In this document: positions 1-9,592 of the stretch, piece by piece
How positions within the stretch are numbered: position 1 is the stretch's first letter
Layout: each line of letters begins with the position of its first letter
Assembly: GCF_023078275.1 (NCBI RefSeq)
Contig: NC_062991.1
Span: forward strand, 1,736,001-1,800,000
Origin: Leguminivora glycinivorella
Lineage: Eukaryota; Arthropoda; Insecta; Lepidoptera; Tortricidae
Reading direction: 5' to 3'
DNA length: 64,000 bases
Notes under the pieces: model-generated
Database searches by the model: none
Told to the model about the DNA's origin: nothing
The model's input: the letters and a program-made list of their open reading frames with translations, nothing else
Program-made: the position numbers and the translations under genes

Positions 1-330
1 GGGCCTGTAACAAAGGCGAAGAATTGAACTGTAGGCTATTCTCCTTATACTGATCAACATTTGTTCAGTGACTTTTAAAAATTATAAAGTCTTTAAATTT
101 TTAATTTTTCATACAAAAATATTAGCTTCAATGTACGCCATTATTGTTGTCATTGACGTTGTCAGTCACACTTTAGACTTAACAGAATTCGCAATACATT
201 ACCTCTTAGAAAAAACTTTCAAGGGTGATAAAAATCAAAATACAAGTTATTTTTAAAAGTCGCCGAACAAATGTTGATCAGTATAAGGAGAATAGCCTAG
301 AGTTCAATTATTCGCCTTTGTTACAGGCCC
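1..330. mobile_element. MITE with ~80-bp terminal inverted repeats
   Basis: The first ~80 bases and the last ~75 bases (about 255-330) are inverted copies of each other, both beginning GGGCCTGTAACAAAGGCG. The AT-rich middle has no credible coding sequence. This is the layout of a non-autonomous DNA transposon. The left end coincides with the window edge, so target-site duplication cannot be tested and the superfamily is unknown. Confidence 0.8.
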
Positions 331-531
331 CACTCTGTATACCAAATGTTATATCAAATGTTACTATACCTAAAAAAATTATACCAATCATTAGCATTAC
401 ACACCCTTTCGTACTACATCTGTAAGCGTATGATCGTCAGCAATAATGATTTCTCATCGGCTACGTACGGAGTCTTCGTTTATCGCCACTCGTTGCCAAC
501 TTCCTTTTTTGGCACTTGTATCGAGTACTAA

Positions 532-1295
532 TGTGGGATGCGTAGTGATATCTCCCACGGGTTCCACTTACTTGCAGTAGGTATAGCTCCAGGCGTAGAA
601 AGCAAACAAGCAGGATACGTTTTGTAGCTTTATTCTTGAGCACACACATGCGTAAGCGAACAGTTTACAATTACAGAAGGAGAAATGCAAGATAGGCAAA
701 GCAAAAGCACTTAAATGTATAAAGCGCGAGCGAGTGCACAAAGGAATGCGATTGGAATGCGACCGAGCAGCGCGGTGGCGTGCGCCGTGCGTCAGAGAGG
801 CAGATAGACTGGTGAGCGCGGCGCGCGGGGAACATGCGCGGGCGCAGGGCGGCCGGCTGGGAACCGGTCACGCCGCGACGTTATCAGCTGTGTGCAGTCG
901 CTCCGCGCGCTAAACTATCTACTAATAACAAGAATCTGTTTGTCCGCTTCAACATACAAAATATGTGACATTAACATTTTATTTTCCATAATTCATAGTT
1001 CAGATTAATTATTTCATAGTAATGAATAAAAGGTTAAAAGGGTAAAATTCATTAAATGCCAATCAACAATTAAAATTACTGTACATAATCGTTAATTGAA
1101 TAATTAGGATATCAAATAAATTCATTTGACATAATTAAATTCATTGTAAATAAATAAAATTAAAATGATTTGATATAAATAATTAATTTGAATTGATTGA
1201 TGAATAAAAATTGTAAAAAGTAAAACTGTAAAATGTAAAACAATAAAAACATTAAAATTAATAAAATACATAAAATCTGTGGCAGAACGCCCACA
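532..1295 (-). repeat. 3' LTR of the CsRn1-like element
   Basis: 764-bp long terminal repeat, downstream copy relative to the minus-strand genes. It starts TGTGGG and ends CCCACA on the plus strand. It matches 5307-6071 throughout except for one G in a short G-run. A GC-rich block and an AT-rich block are present in both copies. Confidence 0.95.
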
Positions 1296-1298
1296 TCA

Positions 1299-1307
1299 CC
1301 CCCCTCC
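1299..1307 (-). promoter_or_regulatory. Polypurine tract
   Basis: On the minus strand GGAGGGGGG lies a few bases before the 3' LTR and just after the pol stop codon (1317-1319). This is the expected place and composition for the plus-strand primer of an LTR retrotransposon. Confidence 0.75.
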
Positions 1308-1316
1308 AGAGACCTG

Positions 1317-4300
1317 CTAAGGGCGATAATAGTCAGGGAAACGTACTACACGACCTGAACGCGTACGCTTGACGACATCTTCCTCATTCAAAGCTGAACC
1401 GGTGGTGGTTGTTTTATGTGAGTTGTTCTGTGTTTTATGTGTAGTGTGAGTGGTGTGTGTGTCGTGAAGTATGTAGGCTGGCTTTATCCGGTCTACAGAT
1501 ACCGTCACAGACTTACCATTAATGAGTAAGGTATAAACCTTCGGTTCTCTCTTCAGAACCTCATAGGGTCCCGTGTACGCTGGTTTTAGCGACTTGCATA
1601 GGGTATCGTCCCTCAGAAACACATGCGAAGACGTTGCCAGGTCATTGAAAACAAACGTACGACGCTGACCTACATGACGGGAAGCTGGCGTCGGGTGCAG
1701 GTTCCTTGTGAACGTGCGAAGCCGAGACAAGTAATCCGTCACATCTGGTAATGGATCAGCACCTGGGTTGAAAAATTCACCAGGCATACGCAAGGGCTGA
1801 CCGTAGACCAGCTCCGCAGAAGTTGCTTGGAGATCCTCTTTGAACGCGTTCCTCATGCCCAATAACACCAACGGGAGTGACTCAACCCAGGTGGAGGTGG
1901 CGTGACACGTGATGGCAGATTTCAAATGGCGGTGCATACGCTCCGCCATCCCATTGCACGCTGGGTGATAAGCGGTGGTACGCTTATGTACAAACCCTGC
2001 CAGCTCGGACAGCTTCTTGAAGAGCGCAGACTCGAACTGACGCCCTCTGTCGGTGACAATATCCACCGGGCACCCGAAGCGAGCTATCCAGCCATGCAGC
2101 AGAGCTTGTGCGACGGTATCGGCAGACATGTCCTGTATTGGGATTGCTTCAGGCCATCTCGTAAAACGGTCAATGGCAGTGAGGCAGTACCTAAAACCTT
2201 GGCAAAGTGGAAGTGGCCCAATTAGGTCAATGTGGATATTCAAGAACCTGCCCTTAGGGATGTCAAACGATGACAGTGGTGCGGAGACATGCCGAGTGAC
2301 CTTGGAACGCTGGCAAGCCAGACAGTTCCGGGTCCATTCGCGACAGTCTCTTCTCACCCCAGGCCAGACGTACCTGTCTGCTACGAGCTTCACAGACGCG
2401 TTCGCCCCTGGATGGCTAAAGGAATGCAGGCTTTCAAAGACCTGACGCCTCAACTCTGCTGGAACGTAAGGTCTGGCAGTTGAGGAGCTCTCATCGCAGT
2501 ACAGCTCAGCATCAGACCCAGGCACTTGGACTTTAGTCAGGCGCAACGAGGTGTCTTCCTTGAGTAGCTGCTCCAACTCCGGATCGTTGCGTTGAGCTGC
2601 AGCCAGCTTGCTCAAGTCCACGGGCTGCGTGATCTCCTCGATCCTAGAGAGAGTGTCAGCTACGACATTGTCCTTACCCGAGATGTGCCTGATGTCTGTG
2701 CTGAACTGCGATATGAAATCCAGGTGACGGAATTGCCTGGGCGAGCAATTCTCCTTGCGAGAATGAAACGCAAAGCATAACGGCTTGTGGTCAGTGTAGA
2801 TGGTGAAGTCACGGGCTTCGACCATGTGCCGGAAATACTTAATCGCCTCATAAATCGCAAGGAGTTCGCGATCGTACGGCGAGTATTTCTGCTGGGCAGG
2901 ACTCAGCTTGCGCGAGAAGAAAGCCAGCGGCTCCCAGCCCCTCTCCTCGTTGAACTGCTGCAACACTGCCCCCATGGCCACGTCTGATGCATCCGTGACG
3001 ATGCTGAGCTTCGCCTGGGCATCCGGATGTGCCAAAAGAGCGGCCTGACTCAAGTCCTGCTTACAGCGATCAAATGCGTCCTGCTCCGCCGACGTGAAGT
3101 GAACCGGGTGCGAAGCCTTCACCGAACCCGCCAACAGAGCGTTCAGAGGAGCCTGGTTCTGAGCAGCACTGGGTATGAACCTGCGATAAAAGTTCAACAT
3201 ACCCAGAAAACGCCTGAGCTCCCGCACGTTCTTGGGTGGCGGAAAGTCCTTGATTGCGTCGACCTTGGACGGAAGAGGCCTTGTGCCTTCGGCAGAGATG
3301 CGGTAACCTAAGAATGTTACCTCTGAGGCTCCGAAGACGCACTTGGCAGTATTCACCACCATGCCATACTCCCGCAAACGGATGAACAGCTGACGAAGAT
3401 GGGCTTCATGGGTCTTCTCGTCCTTTGAGAAGACTAAGAAGTCGTCCAGGTAGCTATAACAAAAGTCAAGTCCCCGCAACATTTCATCCACGAAGCGCTG
3501 GAACGTCTGCCCGGCATTTCGAAGTCCGAACGACATGAACGGAAATTCGAAAAGACCGAACGGCGTGGTAATGGCGGTCTTCGGGATGTCGTCAGGGTTA
3601 ACGGGGATCTGATTATATGCCTTAACAAGGTCAATAGTTGAAAACACACGACAGCCTGTAATACTCTGCGCGAAATCCTGGATATGGCGAATAGGATACC
3701 TATCAGGTACTGTTCGCGCGTTGAGCATCCTATAATCGCCACAGGGTCTCCAACCATTGTCCTTTTTAGGGGCCAAATGCAAGGGAGAAGCCCAAGGGGA
3801 CTCGGAGGGTCTGGCTATGCCACTAGCGAGCATAGAAGAAAACTCCTCCTTGGCGATCTTTAATTTGTCAGGAGCCAACCTACGAGGTGAACTGAAAACA
3901 GGGGGTCCAGGTGTAGTTCTGATATGGTGAAGTGTGTTGTGTTTTATTGTGCGGTGTATGCCAGATGGGCGAGTGATGTCAGGGTATTCCTGTAGTATAG
4001 TGTGGTAAACAGACTCACCAGTTACAACTTTGATTGAGGCAATGTCGTCAGACGGTCGGGCAGGCAAACCCGCGGCCGAAAGTAGTGTATTGCCATCTAT
4101 GAGTCGACGTTCCCTGCAATTTACAAGAAGATTGTAATGTATTAAAAAATCAACACCTATTATCGCCTTTGTCACATCCGCTACAATAAATCGCCAGACA
4201 AAGTCACGGCGCAAGCCTATATTAAGCACTAGATGCACGAAACCGTACGTGTTTATCACTGTGCCGTTAGCGGCGCACAAATCATAGTTTGTCGGCTGTC

Positions 4301-4427
4301 TGCGTTCATTTAGTTTATTACGCGGAAAAACACACAAATCACTACCTGTGTCCACGAGGAATGTGACCTTCGACCTGGAGTCCACGACGAATAAGCGACC
4401 TTTGCTAGGGCAGCCGCTCGCCGCCAT
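1317..4427 (-). CDS. pol: Pol polyprotein: protease, reverse transcriptase, RNase H, integrase
   Basis: About 1036 aa if begun at the ATG at 4427-4425; an upstream GTG in the same frame lies at 4430. Counting from that GTG, the protease motif DTGSD is at residues ~27-31. RT has FSTID (D267) and YLDD (327-330). RNase H has D480, E522, D547 and D592. The integrase zinc motif is H669, H673, C703, C706, and its catalytic D735, D794 and E830 have DD35E spacing. A GPY/F-type module (YTGPYEV) is near 952-958 and the tail ends RSGRVVRFPDYY. No stop or frameshift interrupts it, so the copy may be active. It overlaps gag by one base (TGATG). Expression could be by -1 frameshifting at 4445-4451 or by stop-restart. 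The product copies and integrates the element. Confidence 0.95.
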   Translation of the reverse strand: MAASGCPSKGRLFVVDSRSKVTFLVDTGSDLCVFPRNKLNERRQPTNYDLCAANGTVINTYGFVHLVLNIGLRRDFVWRFIVADVTKAIIGVDFLIHYNLLVNCRERRLIDGNTLLSAAGLPARPSDDIASIKVVTGESVYHTILQEYPDITRPSGIHRTIKHNTLHHIRTTPGPPVFSSPRRLAPDKLKIAKEEFSSMLASGIARPSESPWASPLHLAPKKDNGWRPCGDYRMLNARTVPDRYPIRHIQDFAQSITGCRVFSTIDLVKAYNQIPVNPDDIPKTAITTPFGLFEFPFMSFGLRNAGQTFQRFVDEMLRGLDFCYSYLDDFLVFSKDEKTHEAHLRQLFIRLREYGMVVNTAKCVFGASEVTFLGYRISAEGTRPLPSKVDAIKDFPPPKNVRELRRFLGMLNFYRRFIPSAAQNQAPLNALLAGSVKASHPVHFTSAEQDAFDRCKQDLSQAALLAHPDAQAKLSIVTDASDVAMGAVLQQFNEERGWEPLAFFSRKLSPAQQKYSPYDRELLAIYEAIKYFRHMVEARDFTIYTDHKPLCFAFHSRKENCSPRQFRHLDFISQFSTDIRHISGKDNVVADTLSRIEEITQPVDLSKLAAAQRNDPELEQLLKEDTSLRLTKVQVPGSDAELYCDESSSTARPYVPAELRRQVFESLHSFSHPGANASVKLVADRYVWPGVRRDCREWTRNCLACQRSKVTRHVSAPLSSFDIPKGRFLNIHIDLIGPLPLCQGFRYCLTAIDRFTRWPEAIPIQDMSADTVAQALLHGWIARFGCPVDIVTDRGRQFESALFKKLSELAGFVHKRTTAYHPACNGMAERMHRHLKSAITCHATSTWVESLPLVLLGMRNAFKEDLQATSAELVYGQPLRMPGEFFNPGADPLPDVTDYLSRLRTFTRNLHPTPASRHVGQRRTFVFNDLATSSHVFLRDDTLCKSLKPAYTGPYEVLKREPKVYTLLINGKSVTVSVDRIKPAYILHDTHTTHTTHKTQNNSHKTTTTGSALNEEDVVKRTRSGRVVRFPDYYRP

Positions 4428-5278
4428 CACCGACTGCCCGATGCGTTTCCCGACTGGTAATCACAAGGCTTGATGCACCTTTTAGCCTGCTCTCCGAACT
4501 TGTGATGGTACCAGCAGGTAGGGAACTTCCGATAGCTGGAGTTGGACCTCTTGGACGCTGAACGCTGCCTGGTGTGACTCGATGACCTCTCCCTAGGCCG
4601 GGACATTCGACCTACTTTGGCATCCAGCGCCTGCATCCGCCTGCTCAGCTCCGCGATCTGCAGCATCAGGGGATCCGATGACGTGGAGGGTAGCGACGCT
4701 GCTGCCACCTGCGGGGCGGGCGCGACAACGTCGTGAAGGCGATCGGCGAGCTCTGCCAAGTCCTCCAGTGATGATTTTAACTGTGACGCGACAATATCCT
4801 GCGTCCGTTGTGGTAGCCGATTAACCCAGATGGAACGTAGAAAGTCCTCAGGTAGCCCAGGTCCCGCCAAGTTCTGAAGATGCCGAAGAAACTGTGAAGG
4901 CTTCCTGTCTCCCAGCTCTTCCAGGTTGAGGACCTGCTGGACCTTCCTCTCACGCGACGCAGAAAGTCGTTTAATGAGCTCCGTCTTGAGCTTTTCAAAT
5001 TTGTTCTCCTCCGGTGGTGACGTAATGATGTCCTCTACCTCCGCCGCATATTGAGGCTCAAGTTGTGCCATGGCGTAATAAAATTTGGTCTCGTCCGTTG
5101 TAACACGAGACAACCGAAATTGTCCTTCCAACTGTGCAAACCATAGCGCCGGTTTCTCTGGATAAAACGGGGGAATCTTTACACCAACCCGAAATGACTC
5201 AGACGTTAACGGCTCGGCGCCATTTTGTAACGGTACTTCTTTGTCTTTGTCTTGCTCAGTGCCTTTGCCGTCTGCCAT
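4427..5278 (-). CDS. gag: Gag structural protein
   Basis: A 283-aa ORF starting at the ATG at 5278, 28 bases inside the 5' LTR. A capsid-like middle (GVKIPPFYPEKPALWFAQLE near residues 32-51, then a helical region) is followed by a basic Arg/Ser-rich stretch and a C-terminal CWYHHKFG...C...C cluster. The Cys/His pattern is CHCC-like rather than CCHC, as described for CsRn1 Gag proteins, and probably binds nucleic acid. The last codons contain the slippery heptamer and the stop TGA overlaps the pol ATG. Codons appear intact. Confidence 0.92.
   Translation of the reverse strand: MADGKGTEQDKDKEVPLQNGAEPLTSESFRVGVKIPPFYPEKPALWFAQLEGQFRLSRVTTDETKFYYAMAQLEPQYAAEVEDIITSPPEENKFEKLKTELIKRLSASRERKVQQVLNLEELGDRKPSQFLRHLQNLAGPGLPEDFLRSIWVNRLPQRTQDIVASQLKSSLEDLAELADRLHDVVAPAPQVAAASLPSTSSDPLMLQIAELSRRMQALDAKVGRMSRPRERSSSHTRQRSASKRSNSSYRKFPTCWYHHKFGEQAKRCIKPCDYQSGNASGSR
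4445..4451 (-). promoter_or_regulatory. Putative -1 ribosomal frameshift site GGGAAAC
   Basis: In the gag frame the codons read G GGA AAC, the X XXY YYZ pattern, 15 bases before the gag stop. A -1 slip lands exactly in the pol frame, which is open from 4460. I did not establish a downstream pseudoknot. The TGATG stop-start overlap is an alternative mechanism. Confidence 0.6.
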
Positions 5279-5292
5279 GCTGAAGTGTTTAG

Positions 5293-5305
5293 CGAGGAGT
5301 CACCA
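5293..5305 (-). promoter_or_regulatory. Primer binding site, tRNA-Trp-like
   Basis: One base after the 5' LTR the minus strand reads TGGTGACTCCTCG. The first bases fit the CCA 3' end of a tRNA, and TGGTGACNCC resembles the tRNA-Trp primer reported for CsRn1 elements. The last bases deviate, so the tRNA identity is tentative. Confidence 0.55.
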
Positions 5306-5306
5306 A

Positions 5307-6071
5307 TGTGGGATGCGTAGTGATATCTCCCACGGGTTCCACTTACTTGCAGTAGGTATAGCTCCAGGCGTAGAAAGCAAACAAGCAGGATACGTTTTGT
5401 AGCTTTATTCTTGAGCACACACATGCGTAAGCGAACAGTTTACAATTACAGAAGGAGAAATGCAAGATAGGCAAAGCAAAAGCACTTAAATGTATAAAGC
5501 GCGAGCGAGTGCACAAAGGAATGCGATTGGAATGCGACCGAGCAGCGCGGTGGCGTGCGCCGTGCGTCAGAGAGGCAGATAGACTGGTGAGCGCGGCGCG
5601 CGGGGGAACATGCGCGGGCGCAGGGCGGCCGGCTGGGAACCGGTCACGCCGCGACGTTATCAGCTGTGTGCAGTCGCTCCGCGCGCTAAACTATCTACTA
5701 ATAACAAGAATCTGTTTGTCCGCTTCAACATACAAAATATGTGACATTAACATTTTATTTTCCATAATTCATAGTTCAGATTAATTATTTCATAGTAATG
5801 AATAAAAGGTTAAAAGGGTAAAATTCATTAAATGCCAATCAACAATTAAAATTACTGTACATAATCGTTAATTGAATAATTAGGATATCAAATAAATTCA
5901 TTTGACATAATTAAATTCATTGTAAATAAATAAAATTAAAATGATTTGATATAAATAATTAATTTGAATTGATTGATGAATAAAAATTGTAAAAAGTAAA
6001 ACTGTAAAATGTAAAACAATAAAAACATTAAAATTAATAAAATACATAAAATCTGTGGCAGAACGCCCACA
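5307..6071 (-). repeat. 5' LTR of the CsRn1-like element
   Basis: 765-bp LTR upstream of gag on the minus strand and essentially identical to 532-1295. It should contain the element's promoter and polyadenylation signals, but I could not single out a convincing TATA box. Confidence 0.95.
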
Positions 6072-7459
6072 TCAGTTTAACCCTTTACCAGGCCCCAAAG
6101 AACTAGCGTGTCTTCATACGTACTGTATATACTGTTACAACCGTATTGAACGCTTTGTAAAAAATGCATTTACGAAAGTCGGAGATGTTCCTTTAAACCA
6201 GAAATAAAAATGTGGGTTACGGTTATCCCATCGCCTGGCCAAGTAACTAACTGTCATACTCGATTTTGTCTTATTATATTCTTTACCAGGCGAAGGTATG
6301 TATTCCTCCCACACCTTATATCGGTTACCGTAGTCAGTAGTCAGGTAAACTCCAAACTCCAAATGTAGGTTAACTATAAACCTCCTACAAAATATTTTGC
6401 GAATCCCTGAAAATAGTATTTTATGATCTACATTCACAACACGCTTCTAAATCGTGTGATACTATACAGCACGACCACGGATGATTTTATTAATTCTGAT
6501 GCGGTACAAATTCACGAAAAAAAATGTACTTTTTTGTACTGACGTTTAAAAAAAATATACCCTTATGATTTTGGAGTTTCGACATAGGGCCCGTGGTCGT
6601 GCTAGGTAGGTACTCCCTGGCACGACCACACTATATTTAATGAGATTTTAAATTTCTGTTGCAGTACAAATTCACGAAAAAAAAATGTACTTTTCTGTAC
6701 TTACCTTTTTATAAAAAGTACCCTCATGGTTTCGGAGTTTCAACATGGGTTGTGGTCGTGCTAGATAGGTACTCCCTGGCACAACCGCACTAAGTTTTTG
6801 AAGTAATTTACATAGTACAATTTCAAAACACTTGTTTAGTATTCATTTGAAACACAGTCTCACACCTAGACAGGCAATGGGATAAATACTTACCTCATTA
6901 CTTTTTGGTTAAAAGCAACACAATTATTACATTTTATGATACTATCTTCAAGAAGAAATTTTTCAGGGAAAGTCTTTAAAAGGAGATTTTATAGCTAGGT
7001 ACATGAATTCACTCTAGGTTGAACACAAAAACAGTTTTATTACTAACGTGAGTTTTTATGACATGACAATTTACTGGGCCATGGGAAGAATAGCTCCCCA
7101 CACAGTTAAACTCTAATAAGGCCATGGGATAATGTCAACCCACATCCTAATTCTGGTCATACACAATAATGCGTAAATATTTAGCAATGTTTACGATTAC
7201 ATTACCTTTCAACACTCAAAATCTACAAAATGTCAAAAAATTGTTCGACCTATGTACTTCTGTTTCATAGAAATTAAGGAAAGTGTTCGAATTTCTCCGT
7301 AGTTTACTGAAATTAGCGTTCAAGTGAATTTAAACGACTGCCAAAGATATAATTACGCGATTTAGAAGCGTGTTGTGAATGTAGATCATAAAATACTATT
7401 TTCAGGTAACCGATATAAGGTGTGGGAGGAATACATACCTTCGCCTGGTAAAGGGTTAA
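6072..7459. mobile_element. Composite inverted-repeat element
   Basis: TTAACCCTTTACCAGGC near 6076 recurs inverted at 7443-7459. A longer inner arm (about 6281-6450, including AGGCGAAGGTATG and TGTAGATCATAAAATAC) recurs inverted at 7366-7457, with about 75 bases missing from the right arm. The middle holds the GCACGACCAC repeat and AT-rich sequence. No transposase is visible. Part of this family recurs at about 12575-12650 and 13000-13035. Confidence 0.6.
6455..6850 (+). repeat. GCACGACCAC repeat, one arm
   Basis: Two ~165-bp units each contain GCACGACCAC, ACAAATTCACGAAAAAAA and TGTACTTTT...TGTACT. The same sequence forms both arms of the palindrome at 14119-15690; here only one arm is present. 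Confidence 0.75.
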
Positions 7460-7712
7460 TGTTGTATCTTGTACTTAAATGTGTTTCTTCTGAAATTCTT
7501 TAAATTTTCAAGATTTACATTTTACGTGTATCCCTTTTTATTAAGAATAAATTGTGAAAGGAAATTGTGAAATTGTACTGTAAAATTGTGTTACTTTTAA
7601 ATATTTAAAGTTTATTATGGTTATTTAAAGTTTCGAAGTTTTTTGTAGTAATTGTTTTGTGATATTAGGTTTGTACCTTTGATAGGTGTAACGTGTATAT
7701 TCTTTTTTCTTT

Positions 7713-7835
7713 AGGGTAAATTGCCAGTTGTTGGCCCTATATAAAATTAATCAACTTGACCTACCTATAAACTGAGTTCATTTTAGTAGAAGGTAGCCAG
7801 TTATTGAGAGGGGGCCAGCTACTGGCAATTCATCC
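7713..7835. repeat. 123-bp palindromic repeat
   Basis: AGGGTAAATTGCCAGTTG at the left recurs inverted at the right as GCTACTGGCAATTCATCCT. The size and arms suggest a small MITE. The rest of 7460-8060 is AT-rich and shows no gene. Confidence 0.5.
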
Positions 7836-8143
7836 TATTTACCTACAACTTTATTAGGTATGTTGAAATGTTATAATATATAAAAAAACAAATCTTCAGT
7901 CGGTGCTTTATTTTATTTAGTACACCTAATTTCTCGATCAGATTAAAAATAATATTTACTTAACCCTCAACCCCTGGAACGCCATTGTTAAAAAATTATT
8001 ACTGAATTAATAACCGTAGTCTTACCGCGTAGTTTTACCAGTTGAACCATTGGGAATTTCCTTCCATTGCTTGAATTTTGGCGCACATTTGGCACATTGC
8101 TGGCAAACTCCTGAAGTATACCGCACCAGGATTGCTTGATGTA

Positions 8144-8277
8144 CAGTAAACCAATTGGAACCCTAGGCCACTGTAGAACTGTCATAGTGACGTTATAAAT
8201 CAGATTGTAAGAAATCTCTTACTGCTTGTCATTTTGACATGAGTGTAGAGTGGCCTAGGGTTCCAATTGGTTGACTG
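8144..8277. mobile_element. 134-bp Tc1/mariner-type MITE, TA target duplication
   Basis: The TIRs begin CAGTMAACCAATTGGAACCC and span about 34 bp. The element is flanked by TA on both sides (8142-8143, 8278-8279). The host repeat (GGCGCACATTTGGCACATTG...GATTGCTTGATGTACACCCG) is present without the insertion at about 17012-17100 and 57755-57845. That fixes the insertion point at a single TA, the signature of Tc1/mariner transposition. Confidence 0.88.
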
Positions 8278-8467
8278 TACACCCGTCATTTGATTCGGTC
8301 AAACTGTGTTTGAAAAAAATGCGGTTTGATACCTTAGGGTAAGATGTTTTGCGCACACTAGCGTCCCCTCCCCCCCCCCCACCAGACGCAACCCCCCCTT
8401 TTACCCTAAAAATGTCCCAAAATTCAGTTTTTTAATTTCCCATACATTCGAACACAACTTGACCAAA

Positions 8468-8743
8468 TCAATTCTGACGATCTCAATTTTGATCATTGAA
8501 ATAGTGACCTTGTACCTAACAATAGATTAAAATTCCCACGCACGGATCCGTGTCTATAGACTCAATTCTGACGATCTCAATTTTGATCATTGAAATAGTG
8601 ACCTTGTACCTAACAATAGATTAAAATTCCCACGCACGGATCCGTGTCTATAGACTCAATTCTGACGATCTCAATTTTGATCATTGAAATAGTGACCTTG
8701 CACCTAACAATAGATTAAAATTCCCACGCACGGATCCGTGTCT
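8468..8743 (+). repeat. Three tandem copies of a 94-bp unit
   Basis: Copies start at 8468, 8562 and 8656; each contains TCAATTCTGACGATCTC and CACGCACGGATCCGTGTCT. The last is 6 bp short. Copies are almost identical. A diverged single copy lies inverted near 45640-45735. Confidence 0.92.
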
Positions 8744-8771
8744 GCCGCTCAAATTCGCACACATCCAGCAG

Positions 8772-8916
8772 GCCTCCGTGGCGCAGTTGGAAGCGCGACG
8801 GCCCCGGCAAGGCCAGAGGTCGCAGGCTCGAGTCCTGCCGGAGGTGTGAATTTTTAAATTTTTCCTTTAATTTAAAAATACGTATTGAACGCCTTGTAAA
8901 TAATGTATTTATCAAA
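8772..8916 (+). mobile_element. tRNA-derived SINE head with AT-rich body
   Basis: The first 74 bases fold like a tRNA. The acceptor arms are GCCTCCG/CGGAGGT, the D stem GCGC/GCGC and the T arm GCAGG CTCGAGT CCTGC. A-box (TGGCGCAGTTGG) and B-box (GGCTCGAGTCC) sequences are present. The anticodon arm pairs poorly (four pairs, C before the GGC triplet), so a working tRNA is unlikely. The body CGTATTGAACGCCTTGTAA recurs near 6143 without the tRNA head. The 3' part is split by the SINE at 8917. Confidence 0.6.
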
Positions 8917-9298
8917 TAAATAAATAAATAAATATTGGGGACACCTTACACAAATCAACTTAGGCCCAAACTAAGCAAAGCTTGTTATATGGGTGCTAAG
9001 CGACGATATACATACTTAAATAGATAAATACATACGTATATAAATAAATAAAATAAATAAATATTATAGGACATTCTTACACAGATTGACTGAGGCCCAC
9101 GGTAAGCTCAAGAAGGCTTGTGTTGTGGGTACTCAGCAACGATATATATAATATATAAATACTTATATACATAGAAAACATCCATGACTCAGGAACAAAT
9201 AACTGTGCTCATCACACAAATAAATGCCCTTACCGGGATTCGAACCCGGGACCGCAGCGCAGCAGGCAGGGTCACTACCGACTGAGCCAGACCGGTCG
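8917..9298 (-). mobile_element. Dimeric tRNA-SINE insertion with 9-bp TSD
   Basis: The direct repeat TTTATCAAA flanks it (8908-8916, 9299-9307). On the minus strand a tRNA-like head (A-box TGGCTCAGTCGG, B-box GGTTCGAATCC) is followed by a body with CCTTCTTGAGCTTACCGTGG and an ATTTATTTATT tail. A second, headless body of a related type (AAGCTTTGCTTAGTTTGGGC) then follows. Related copies lie at 13676, 38756 and 49387, and a tail fragment at 20629. Confidence 0.85.
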
Positions 9299-9512
9299 TT
9301 TATCAAAGTCAGAGATGTTTCTTTTTAACACAGACCAAAACAACAAGACGGCCCTTACAGGGCGACTCGCGGTCACCACGCATACGAAAAATAAGGTTTA
9401 TATAAGTATGAACGCGCGCGACACCGGTCAGTAGCGCCCAAGCTTACGACCCGCTAACAGTTCCTATGTCCGTTGGAAAAAAAATCAAAAAGAATCAAAT
9501 TTGGTTTCTAAA

Positions 9513-9592
9513 ATGGTGTCCTGTAGCATAAAGTGGTGTGGCAAATCAAATAACAATTCAACATATAAAAAAGATGGAATAACATTCCACAG
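9513..9592 (+). pseudogene. THAP zinc-finger exon 1, left arm
   Basis: The ATG at 9513 opens MVSCSIKWCGKSN...GITFH, ending at a consensus donor AG|GTAAGT. C4 and C9 with the following GITFHR match the start of THAP domains (C-x4-C ... FHRFP). The rest of the domain would need a downstream exon that I do not find inside the element, so the exon appears orphaned although its own reading frame and donor are intact. Confidence 0.65.

Larger units (their letters stand above)
532..6071 (-). mobile_element. Complete Ty3/gypsy LTR retrotransposon, CsRn1-like
   Basis: Two LTRs (532-1295 and 5307-6071) bound gag and pol on the minus strand. The LTRs read TGTGGG...CCCACA and differ, as I read them, by a single extra G (764 versus 765 bp), so the insertion is young. 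Gag has a C-H-C-C cluster (CWYH...C...C) instead of the CCHC knuckle, and the primer site resembles a tRNA-Trp type; both are reported traits of the CsRn1 clade. Pol order is protease, RT, RNase H, integrase with all catalytic residues. No envelope gene is present. No convincing target-site duplication is visible: the left flank ends ACTAA and the right begins TCAGT. Confidence 0.93.

Noticed and set aside
1902..3311. Open frames of 64-130 codons on the plus strand
   Set aside because: They lie antisense to the intact pol ORF and have no recognisable domain; they are shadows of its codon bias.
532..6071. Possible errantivirus (envelope-bearing) identity
   Set aside because: No third ORF exists between pol and the 3' LTR, and the Gag/PBS features point to CsRn1-type elements.
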